A stretch of 24,720 nucleotides of DNA, taken from assembly GCA_900757385.1 (NCBI GenBank), contig CAAENO010000053.1, forward strand, positions 1-24,720, written 5' to 3'. This stretch comes from an uncultured Collinsella sp. Lineage in GTDB: Bacteria > Actinomycetota > Coriobacteriia > Coriobacteriales > Coriobacteriaceae. Shown here one piece after another: positions 18,179 to 24,720 of the stretch (the stretch's first letter is position 1; every line of letters begins with the position of its first letter). A model generated the notes under the pieces. It worked only from the letters and a program-made list of their open reading frames with translations, did not search any database and was not told the origin of the DNA. Both the position numbers and the translations under genes were made by a program.

Positions 18179-19399
18179 GTGGGTAACCACTTCCGTACCT
18201 CCGGTGCGGGCGATGATGCCCCCAAGACGCAGACAGGCGTCCAGGGCAGTCGTTTCGCCACTCCGGATTCAGAGGGCCAGCCTGTTGCTCAGGCCCCCAC
18301 TCAGCCGGCAGATCAGGCACAGCCGGCATCCGATCCCTTTGCCTACAATCCCACCAGCGATGTCGCGCTTTCCGGCACGGCGGGTTTTGAGCCCGTTCAG
18401 GCCGTGACCGCTCGCGTGGAGCAGCCTCAGGCTGGCGCCGCCACGCCGCAGCCTACCATGGCCGGCATTCCCGACCCCATGGCTCCTGCGACGCCGGTTC
18501 CTCAGCCTGCGCAGTCCGGTCTCTTTGCCGCCATTCCCGACCCCACGCAGCCTGCTGCCCCGGTGGTCGAGAGCGATCAGGCCGCCGAGGTCGCAAGCCT
18601 CGATAACGCGCTCAACAACCCCGATTTTACGTCGGTGTTTGCGCCCATCGATCCGCAGGCCAGCCGCAAGAAGATGGCCAAGCAGGCCGGTGTCGAGCCC
18701 GTCATCCTTATGGAGCATGTCACCAAGATCTATCCGGCACAGCCCAACAAGCCTGCACTCGACGACATCAACATCGAGATCTATCCGGGCGAGTTCGTCT
18801 TCCTGGTCGGTCACTCCGGCTCGGGTAAGACCACGCTGCTGTCGACGCTCAACCGCGACGTCAAGCCGACGAGCGGCCGCATCCTGGTTGCCGGTCAGGA
18901 CCTCATGAAGATCAAGAACCGCAAGGTTCCGTTCCTGCGCCGCCAGATTGGCGCCGTGTTCCAGGACTTTAAGCTTCTGCCGCAAAAGACCGCCTACGAA
19001 AACGTGGCGTTTGCCCTGCAGTGCATCGGCAAGCCCAAGGGCGTCATTCGCAGCCAGGTGCCCGAGGTGCTGCGTCTGGTCGGTCTGGCCGATCAGATGG
19101 ACTCGCTGCCCGACCAGCTTTCCGGTGGCGAGCAGCAGCGCGTTGCCGTCGCCCGCGCTATGGTCAACCGTCCGCCGCTGCTGATCTGCGACGAGCCGAC
19201 GGGCAACCTCGACCCGGCGATCTCGCTGGGCATCATGAAGCTGCTCGAGCGCATTAACCGTACCGGCACCACCGTGATCGTCGCCACGCACGACCGCGAG
19301 ATGGTCGATAGCATGCACCGTCGCGTGATCGCCCTCGAGGGCGGCCACGTTATCCGCGACCAGGAGAGGGGAGGTTACGGCAACTATGGCACCAACTAA
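18179..19399 (+). CDS. ftsE: Cell division ATP-binding protein FtsE with long N-terminal extension
   Basis: The C-terminal 230 residues (from VILMEHVTKIYP at about 175) are a standard FtsE ATPase: Walker A GHSGSGKTT (from 211), QDFKLLPQKTAYENV, signature LSGGEQQR (from 314), Walker B CDEPTGNLD (D338) and H-loop ATHD. FtsE with FtsX controls peptidoglycan hydrolases at the division site. The first 170 residues are unusual: a Pro/Ala/Gln-rich, probably disordered segment with a repeated IPDP motif, ending in a basic stretch (SRKKMAKQ). FtsE is usually about 225 residues. The start is GTG 18179, five bases after AAGGAG. The gene overlaps ftsX by 14 bases, so they are coupled. Confidence 0.95.
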   Translation: MGNHFRTSGAGDDAPKTQTGVQGSRFATPDSEGQPVAQAPTQPADQAQPASDPFAYNPTSDVALSGTAGFEPVQAVTARVEQPQAGAATPQPTMAGIPDPMAPATPVPQPAQSGLFAAIPDPTQPAAPVVESDQAAEVASLDNALNNPDFTSVFAPIDPQASRKKMAKQAGVEPVILMEHVTKIYPAQPNKPALDDINIEIYPGEFVFLVGHSGSGKTTLLSTLNRDVKPTSGRILVAGQDLMKIKNRKVPFLRRQIGAVFQDFKLLPQKTAYENVAFALQCIGKPKGVIRSQVPEVLRLVGLADQMDSLPDQLSGGEQQRVAVARAMVNRPPLLICDEPTGNLDPAISLGIMKLLERINRTGTTVIVATHDREMVDSMHRRVIALEGGHVIRDQERGGYGNYGTN

Positions 19400-20306
19400 C
19401 GTGGGCTACTCCTTCAAAGAGGCAATCAGCCACTTCTTCCGTAACTGGACTACCTCGCTCGGCGCCGTCATCACGATCTTCCTTTCGCTGTTTATCATCG
19501 GCCTGTTCATCATGGGCTCCGCGATGCTGAACTCCGTGATCGGTACCGTCGAGGATCAGGTTGTCATCAACGCGTTCATTAGTGATGACGCCGATCAGGC
19601 CGATGTTCAGGCTTTTGAGGCCGAGCTTAAGACGTGGAATAACGTCAAGTCCGTGACCTATAAGGACAAGGACGACGCGCTGGCCGAGTATACGAGCAAG
19701 ATGTCGGGCAACGCCGACGCCACCATGAGCGCGCTTGATGGACAGAACCCGCTGCCGGCTTCGTTTGCAATTGAGATGGACGATCCGTCCAAGGTCGAGA
19801 GCACGGCAGAGAAGCTCAAGAAGGATGCCGATTTCCAGAAGATCGCGGATGACGGGGACGTCAACGCGAGCGTGCTGTACGGTCAGGAGGAAGTGAGCCG
19901 CCTGTTCCAGGTGACCAACTACATCCGCATCGCCGCCGTGGTGCTCGTTGGCCTTCTGACCTTTATCGCTTTCATCTTCATCAACAACACGATTCGCCTA
20001 TCCATCACGGCGCGTCGTCGTGAGATTGCGATTATGCGTCTGGTCGGCGCCAGCAACGGCTTCATTCGCGGCCCGTTTATCACCGAGGGCGTACTGCAGG
20101 CCATTTTGGGCTCGCTGCTTTCCATCGGCGTTCTGGAGCTGCTGCGCAATCTGATGATTCCGCGTCTGCAGGAGAGCATCGGCTGGATGTCGTTTGCCCT
20201 GCCGATGCAGTACTACCTGGTGACCTATGCTGCGCTGATTCTGGTCGGCGTGATTATCGGTCTCTTTGGTTCTGCCATCGCCATGCGCCGCTACCTGCGC
20301 GTGTAG
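19386..20306 (+). CDS. ftsX: Cell division membrane protein FtsX
   Basis: This 306-residue protein has the FtsX topology: one membrane helix near the start (about 24-46, SLGAVITIFLSLFIIGLFIM), an extracytoplasmic domain of about 125 residues, and three C-terminal helices (about 178-200, 225-250 and 275-297). The cytoplasmic loop RRREIAIMRLVGAS is the hallmark that contacts FtsE. It transmits ATP hydrolysis to cell-wall hydrolases or their activators at the septum. GGGGAGG lies 11 bases before the ATG, inside ftsE, and the start overlaps the ftsE end by 14 bases. A clear terminator follows. Confidence 0.95.
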   Translation: MAPTNVGYSFKEAISHFFRNWTTSLGAVITIFLSLFIIGLFIMGSAMLNSVIGTVEDQVVINAFISDDADQADVQAFEAELKTWNNVKSVTYKDKDDALAEYTSKMSGNADATMSALDGQNPLPASFAIEMDDPSKVESTAEKLKKDADFQKIADDGDVNASVLYGQEEVSRLFQVTNYIRIAAVVLVGLLTFIAFIFINNTIRLSITARRREIAIMRLVGASNGFIRGPFITEGVLQAILGSLLSIGVLELLRNLMIPRLQESIGWMSFALPMQYYLVTYAALILVGVIIGLFGSAIAMRRYLRV

Positions 20307-20332
20307 GCATGCCTGGAATTTCATCCCTTCCA

Positions 20333-20365
20333 ACGGGTCGTCTCTTATGGGGCGGCCCGTTTTTT
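20333..20365 (+). terminator. Intrinsic terminator of ftsEX
   Basis: A 10-bp stem (ACGGGTCGTC 20333-20342 with GGCGGCCCGT 20351-20360, two G-T pairs) is followed by TTTTTT. Confidence 0.88.
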
Positions 20366-20446
20366 GATTCCTAGGGGACGGCAGGAAAGCGAATCATTTG
20401 GGTAGACTCTTGGGATGTAAACGGCAATCGATAGTTAGGAGGCGCC

Positions 20447-22582
20447 ATGGGGCGCAATAACAAGCATAAGCGTGGAGCTCGCAATAAGCGCGGGCCGGTG
20501 CGCAGCGAACGCCGTCCGAGCCTGACCGGGCGCGTGCAGCTCCATGAGCACAGTGCCTATGTCATAACCGAGAATGGCGACTACAAGGTCATGGGCCGCG
20601 GTAAGCGCGAGATCATGGACGGCGATACCGTTGCCGTTAGCATTAAGAACAGCCCGCATGGCGAGCGTCGCGCCGTGATCGAGGGCGTGGTTGAGCGCGC
20701 AGCTATAAGCGTGGTGGGCACGTACCAGACCGCCGGTCCGCTCGGTGTGATTGAGCCGCTCGATTCGCGCCTGAAGGCCGACTTCTTCATTTTGCCCGAG
20801 GATACCTCGGCGGATCGCCTGGGCGTCCGCCCGGGTGATGCCGTTGTCGCACGCATTTTGACCTACCCGACGCGCCTGGAATCGGGCACTGTGACGATCG
20901 AACGCCGCATTGGCGGAGATGACGCGCCCGATTTGGGCGTTCAATATGTGATGGCGCGTTACGGCTATACCGATAGCTATCCCGAGGCCGCGCTAGACGA
21001 GGCCGAGGGGCTTTCGCTCGATGTGTCCGTGGCGCTTAAGGACCCGCTCCGCCGCGATCTGCGCGACCGCTTTGTCATCACGATCGACCCGGTCGACGCG
21101 CGCGACTTTGACGATGCCATTTCGCTGGAGCGTACGCCCGAGGGTGGCTACAAGCTGGGCGTGCATATCGCCGACGTTTCACACTATGTGGCTTGGGACG
21201 GGCATATCGATCTTGAGGCTCGCCATCGTACGACATCGGTGTATCTGGCCGATCGCGTGCTTCCCATGCTGCCCGAACGCCTGTCCTGTGACCTGTGCTC
21301 GCTTCGCCCTGACGAGGACCGTCTTGCGTTTACCGTCGATATCGAGCTCGATGCGCAGGGTCGCGTGCGGCATTACGATCCGTACCCCAGCGTGATTCGC
21401 TCGCGTGTGCGTATGGACTATGACGGCGCCGAGGCGCTGCTGGTGCGTGCCGGCGCGGTTGAGTATTCGGTGCTGGAGGGCGCGGCCGAGGATGTTGCGG
21501 CTGCCGAGACCTCGCGCGAGGACGCGCTTGAGCGTGGTCTTGCGTGCGAGGAAGCCGCCCGCGGCTACAACGTCGACCTCGGCGATTTCCTCGTCGCCGC
21601 TAACGAACTCGCCGAACTTCGCCGTCGTATTCGTCGCGCCCGCGGCTCAGTCGATTTTGACACGGCCGAGATTCGCGCTCTATTGGATGAGGACGGAGTG
21701 CCCGTACAGATTGTGGCGCGTGAGCGTTCGTGTGCCACGTCGCTTATCGAGGAAGCCATGCTGCTCGCCAACGAGTGCGTTGCAGAGTGGCTGGCAGACC
21801 GTGATATCGAGGCCTGCTATCGCGTGCATGAGGATCCGAGTCCCGATAGCCTGCACGGTGCCGCCGTTGCGCTGGCGCAGCTCGGCATCATCGACGATCG
21901 CCGTGCTGCCGGTATTGCCCTGGGGAGTCCCGATGAGCTGCAGGCTGCAGTCGATGCTGCCGCCGGTACGGCCAACGCACCGCTCGTCAACACGCTGCTT
22001 CTGCGCAGCATGCAGCGCGCGCTGTACAAGCCGCGCAACGAGGGCCACTTTGCGCTCGCCGCGCCGTGCTACTGTCACTTTACGAGTCCCATCCGTCGCT
22101 ACCCCGATCTGGTGGTGCACCGCGTACTCAAGCTGCAGTTGGCCTATGAGCAGCTCGGCGGCAAGGACGCCTTGGTCCGTACGCCGCGGCTGATCGGCAA
22201 GGGGCGCGAGTCGCTGCCGCGCATTCTGCCGCAGATCTGCCGCGCATGCAGCGATGCCGAGCGCGCGGCAGATGCCGCCAGCCATGCGACGCAAAAGATC
22301 AAGATTGCCCAGTACTATGAGGACCGTCTGGGCGAGCGTTATGCCGGAACCGTCTCGTGGGTTAGCAGCATGGGCCTCTTTGTGCGCTTGGACCTGACGC
22401 AGGTCGAAGGCTTGGTTTCAATCAAGAGCCTGGGCAACGAGTGGTTCGAGTTTGACGAGGATGCGCTTACGCTGACGGGCGCCGACACGGGGACTCGTTA
22501 CGAGCTGGGGCAGCGCGTGATCATCGAGGTCTCGCGCGTCAATACCACGCGTGGGCACTTGGACTTTAAGCTTATCCACTAG
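20447..22582 (+). CDS. rnr: Ribonuclease R (RNase II/R family 3'-5' exoribonuclease)
   Basis: This 711-residue enzyme degrades structured RNA from the 3' end. After a basic start (MGRNNKHKRGARNKRG) come cold-shock type OB domains, the RNB catalytic domain with DPVDARDFDDAI (D214, D220, D222, D223 bind the metals), and a C-terminal S1 domain (about 628-711, GTVSWVSSMGLFVRLD). The lysine-rich tail of E. coli RNase R is missing, and the basic N-terminus may take its place (inference). AGGAGG precedes the ATG. In many Gram-positive bacteria rnr is followed by smpB; here it is followed by a terminator and a recombinase gene. Confidence 0.94.
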   Translation: MGRNNKHKRGARNKRGPVRSERRPSLTGRVQLHEHSAYVITENGDYKVMGRGKREIMDGDTVAVSIKNSPHGERRAVIEGVVERAAISVVGTYQTAGPLGVIEPLDSRLKADFFILPEDTSADRLGVRPGDAVVARILTYPTRLESGTVTIERRIGGDDAPDLGVQYVMARYGYTDSYPEAALDEAEGLSLDVSVALKDPLRRDLRDRFVITIDPVDARDFDDAISLERTPEGGYKLGVHIADVSHYVAWDGHIDLEARHRTTSVYLADRVLPMLPERLSCDLCSLRPDEDRLAFTVDIELDAQGRVRHYDPYPSVIRSRVRMDYDGAEALLVRAGAVEYSVLEGAAEDVAAAETSREDALERGLACEEAARGYNVDLGDFLVAANELAELRRRIRRARGSVDFDTAEIRALLDEDGVPVQIVARERSCATSLIEEAMLLANECVAEWLADRDIEACYRVHEDPSPDSLHGAAVALAQLGIIDDRRAAGIALGSPDELQAAVDAAAGTANAPLVNTLLLRSMQRALYKPRNEGHFALAAPCYCHFTSPIRRYPDLVVHRVLKLQLAYEQLGGKDALVRTPRLIGKGRESLPRILPQICRACSDAERAADAASHATQKIKIAQYYEDRLGERYAGTVSWVSSMGLFVRLDLTQVEGLVSIKSLGNEWFEFDEDALTLTGADTGTRYELGQRVIIEVSRVNTTRGHLDFKLIH

Positions 22583-22607
22583 CTAAATCCCGACTCGTGG
22601 CGGGAGA

Positions 22608-22640
22608 GCGGAGGGCGGTCTTTCGGGGCCGCCCTCCGCA
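22608..22640 (+). terminator. Terminator hairpin after rnr
   Basis: GCGGAGGGCGG (22608-22618) pairs perfectly with CCGCCCTCCGC (22629-22639) across a ten-base loop. The tail (ATTTG) is weak in T, so release may be inefficient. Confidence 0.65.
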
Positions 22641-22700
22641 TTTGAATCGTGGCTACCTTGCCGTCTGCTCGGCTGCCCGCTTACCTGCTATTTGAGAGGT

Positions 22701-22740
22701 AAAACCTACCAAAATAAACCTGTCCCTTTTTGGCAGGTAT
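22701..22740 (+). repeat. Small hairpin repeat E3 upstream of the recombinase
   Basis: ACCTACCAAAA (22704-22714) pairs with TTTTGGCAGGT (22728-22738) with one mismatch, enclosing TAAACCTGTCCC. It is a near copy of the element at 10567-10605 and ends 20 bases before the recombinase ATG. Confidence 0.65.
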
Positions 22741-22759
22741 ACAAGAAAGCGGGGATGAG

Positions 22760-23365
22760 ATGGCGACGGTGTACGGTTATGCGCGGGTGAGTTCGCGCGA
22801 TCAGAACCTTAATCGGCAGCTGGATGCGCTGGGCGCCTATGGCGTGGGCTCGGCGAATATTTATGCCGACCATGCGAGCGGCAAGGACTTCGATCGACCG
22901 CGTTATCGCGAGCTGCTACACGTCCTGGGAGACGGGGACGTGCTGGTGGTGCTTTCTATCGACCGACTTGGTCGTAATTACTCCGAGATTCTTGAGGAAT
23001 GGCGACGCATTACCAAGGAGCTCGGGGTTGCCATTGTGGTGTTGGATATGCCATTGCTTGACACGCGCGTCAGGGCCAGCGGCGCGCCGGATGTGACCAA
23101 CACCCTGATTGCCGATATTGTGCTGCAACTGCTGAGCTACGTGGCGCAGGTGGAGCGCGAGAATATCCATCGGCGCCAGGCGGAGGGAATTGCAGCGGCG
23201 CGGGCGCGAGGGGTCCGTTTCGGTCGACCTCGCAAGCCGTGCCCTCCTCAGTTTGAGCTGGTGCGCGATAGCTATGAGGCAGGCGATATAACCCGCAGCC
23301 AGGCAGCAAAGTGCCTGGGCGTGTGCGTGGGGACGTTCGATCGCTGGATGCGCGAGGCGGGGTAG
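22760..23365 (+). CDS. Small serine recombinase (resolvase/invertase type)
   Basis: This 201-residue protein has the resolvase catalytic domain: YGYARVSSRDQNL with nucleophile S11, the IDRLGRNYSEI arginine motif near residue 75, and the long E-helix (ENIHRRQAEGIAAARARG). A GRP linker leads to a C-terminal helix-turn-helix (DITRSQAAKCLGVCVGTFDRWM, about 176-198). The length is that of Tn3-type resolvases and DNA invertases, so it is complete. GGGG lies five bases before ATG 22760. No transposase, invertible segment or transposon ends are seen nearby, but a hairpin repeat lies just upstream. Its target is unknown. Confidence 0.92.
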   Translation: MATVYGYARVSSRDQNLNRQLDALGAYGVGSANIYADHASGKDFDRPRYRELLHVLGDGDVLVVLSIDRLGRNYSEILEEWRRITKELGVAIVVLDMPLLDTRVRASGAPDVTNTLIADIVLQLLSYVAQVERENIHRRQAEGIAAARARGVRFGRPRKPCPPQFELVRDSYEAGDITRSQAAKCLGVCVGTFDRWMREAG

Positions 23366-23469
23366 GGGTTTGCGTCGCTTTGTCGCTTCCTGGTGCGATT
23401 CAAATTTTGATACGGTGACGATGTCATTTGGGGCTACACTCGCTGATATTCAAAAAAGGAGGTTGGCCC

Positions 23470-24051
23470 TTGGCGCGCATAAAACAAATAATCGGATGGA
23501 CCGCGATTGTTCTGTTCGTTGCAACGCTGGCGGGCATCTGGGTGCTGACGGAGCAAAATGCGGTGGAGACGTCGTTGCTGAGCGAGTCCACCGCGCGTGT
23601 GGTGGAGGGTCAGGCTACGGGCGTTCAGGCTGCCGATGCCACGGGTGAAGCCCAGACGGAGAACGGAATGACCGGGGGCGCCGATTCGGCTGCCTCGAAT
23701 GTCCGGTCTGGCCGACTTGCTTCCATTCGCATGTGGGTGGGCACAAACGTCCGTCGCGTTGCCCATACCGTAGAGTTTTTCTTCGTCGGATTATTCGCCT
23801 CCGTGGTCGTGGTTTGCCTTTCCAGGCGTCCGTGGAGCGTATGCTCCCGTTGCGCGCCCGTATTGCTCTTTTGCGCCGCCTGCTCCGTTGGCGATCAGGT
23901 GCATAAGATCTTTGTTCCCGGCAGGCATTTCGACGTTATCGATTTAGGATTCGATGCTGCGGGCTATGTCACCGCCATGCTGTTGGTATTGCTGACGGCG
24001 GCGTTGGTGCGCCATGCGACTCGGCCGATCGGCGCCCATGCGAGGCGCTAG
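23470..24051 (+). CDS. VanZ-like membrane protein
   Basis: The start is taken as TTG 23470, because AAGGAGG lies seven bases before it and no better start exists; this gives 193 residues beginning MARIKQIIGW. A membrane helix (about 7-26) is followed by a low-complexity Ala/Thr/Gly-rich extracytoplasmic segment (30-85) and a VanZ-type membrane region with RRVAHTVEFFFVGL, GDQVHKIFVPGRHFDVIDL and a last helix. These match the family motifs (HxxEF and D-x-x-H-Q-x-x-x-PGR). VanZ gives low-level teicoplanin resistance in enterococci, but most VanZ-like proteins have no known role. It is a single gene here and not linked to other van genes. Confidence 0.85.
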   Translation: MARIKQIIGWTAIVLFVATLAGIWVLTEQNAVETSLLSESTARVVEGQATGVQAADATGEAQTENGMTGGADSAASNVRSGRLASIRMWVGTNVRRVAHTVEFFFVGLFASVVVVCLSRRPWSVCSRCAPVLLFCAACSVGDQVHKIFVPGRHFDVIDLGFDAAGYVTAMLLVLLTAALVRHATRPIGAHARR

Positions 24052-24173
24052 CCTTAAGACGAGACATCGCGACTGCTTACGCTTCGACATTGACTACAAT
24101 AACGGCTGCAATCGCGAGTGGCCGTCGATGTGCAGTTTTCCAGACACCTGTTTTCTCTAAGAAAGGAAATCCC

Positions 24174-24533
24174 ATGACCGTACTGTTTGTTGAATATCCC
24201 AAGTGCTCGACCTGTAAGAAGGCCAAGGCATGGCTGGACGAATATGGGGTAGAGTATATCGACCGCGATATCGTTTTGGACAATCCCACGGCTGATGAGC
24301 TTGCGACCTGGATTGCTCGTTCGGGGCTGCCGGTGCGGCGCTTCTTTAATTCGTCGGGCATGAAATATCGAGAGCTGGGCCTGAAGGCGCGTCTGGATGC
24401 GGGTATGACGGATCGGGAGTGCTACGAGCTGCTGGCGACCGACGGCATGCTGGTCAAGCGTCCGCTGCTGGTGGGCGACGACTTTGCGATTCCCGGCTTT
24501 AGGGAAGCGGCTTGGGCCGAGGCGTTGCTGTAG
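24174..24533 (+). CDS. ArsC/Spx-family (thioredoxin-fold) protein
   Basis: This 119-residue protein has the ArsC/Spx fold: a first strand, the redox motif C11-S-T-C14 (YPKCSTCKKAKAWLDE), DIVLDNPTADEL and a C-terminal KRPLLVGDDFAIPGF motif typical of the YffB/Spx/arsenate reductase-like group. The second arsenate reductase cysteines are lacking and there is no RNA-polymerase-binding context to call it Spx, so it is best seen as an arsenate reductase-like protein of unknown substrate. AGAAAGGAAA precedes the ATG. A TACAAT (24095-24100) could be its -10 box. The gene is monocistronic. Confidence 0.9.
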   Translation: MTVLFVEYPKCSTCKKAKAWLDEYGVEYIDRDIVLDNPTADELATWIARSGLPVRRFFNSSGMKYRELGLKARLDAGMTDRECYELLATDGMLVKRPLLVGDDFAIPGFREAAWAEALL

Positions 24534-24605
24534 CGGCTCCGGAAAGTGCGACCCGTTTTGAGTGATCGGGGTAGGACGTGTTTTCCATCGGCGGGCTCGC
24601 TCGGC

Positions 24606-24720
24606 TCAATCCTCGAGCTGTGCCCATTCGTGCGGATCGTAGACCTTTACGTGCTTGTTGGGCTTGCCGCTCCAGTACTCCTCGTCCATAAAGGGCAGGT
24701 ATGCCTGAATGCCGGGGCAG
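24606..24720 (-). CDS. C-terminal end of an unrecognised gene
   Basis: The last 37 codons of a minus-strand gene enter from the window edge and end with TGA at 24606-24608. The visible residues are PGIQAYLPFMDEEYWSGKPN and KHVKVYDPHEWAQLED. Codon use looks like that of the neighbouring core genes. I do not recognise the family from this fragment. It converges on the ArsC-like gene, with only about 70 bases and no clear terminator between them. Confidence 0.6.
   Translation of the reverse strand, partial: CPGIQAYLPFMDEEYWSGKPNKHVKVYDPHEWAQLED

Noticed and set aside
17883..18329. Open frames through the 128-bp hairpin element
   Set aside because: They cross both arms of the inverted repeat and the start of ftsE, so they are a by-product of the palindrome.
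23470..24051. Glycopeptide resistance cluster
   Set aside because: Only a VanZ-like gene is present; no vanH, vanA/B, vanX or two-component genes are nearby.
24534..24605. Terminator between the converging ArsC-like gene and the last gene
   Set aside because: No stem followed by a T-run could be found in these 72 bases.

Overview
The window looks like a chromosomal segment from a high-GC actinobacterium of the class Coriobacteriia, most like Collinsella. That placement is an inference from gene content: a transketolase split into two genes, an FtsE with a long disordered N-terminus, a ribosomal protein L31 with an Ala/Lys/Glu-rich tail, a four-Cys L31 core behind a structured leader, and GC-rich codon use in the core genes. 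No 16S or other marker RNA is present to confirm it.

Layout. Positions 1-2435 (minus strand) hold a HAD phosphatase cut by the window edge, citrate synthase and a small ACT-domain protein. Positions 2436-2832 are gene-free and rich in dyads. Positions 2833-4332 (minus) hold a decapitated tyrosine integrase, an XRE repressor and a DUF2975 membrane protein. Positions 4370-9815 (plus) form the accessory core: a secreted 121-residue peptide resembling lactococcin 972, a 740-residue duplicated permease, an ABC ATPase, and a second permease-ATPase fusion broken by one in-frame TGA. Positions 9889-22582 (plus) are core genome: L31 (rpmE), secA, prfB, a YitT-family protein, split transketolase, ftsE, ftsX and rnr. 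Positions 22760-24533 (plus) hold a small serine recombinase, a VanZ-like membrane protein and an ArsC/Spx-like protein. The C-terminal end of an unrecognised minus-strand gene closes the window.

How the genes fit together. The 2.8-9.8 kb block reads as an island inserted between housekeeping genes: an integrase remnant at one edge, a repressor/membrane-protein pair divergent from a bacteriocin-type operon, and a palindrome over the divergent promoter that could be the repressor's operator. A hairpin between the peptide and permease genes could set a high peptide-to-transporter ratio. The second half of the window is mainly protein secretion, translation termination, pentose-phosphate metabolism, cell division and RNA turnover, mostly as separate units ending in clear intrinsic terminators.

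The most unusual items are the putative lactococcin-972-like locus and its TGA-interrupted paralogous transporter, a 128-bp hairpin element upstream of ftsE, a family of three small hairpins with different stems but a similar loop, an RF2 with SPT instead of SPF, and an integrase catalytic domain that follows a repressor gene in frame after a single stop codon.
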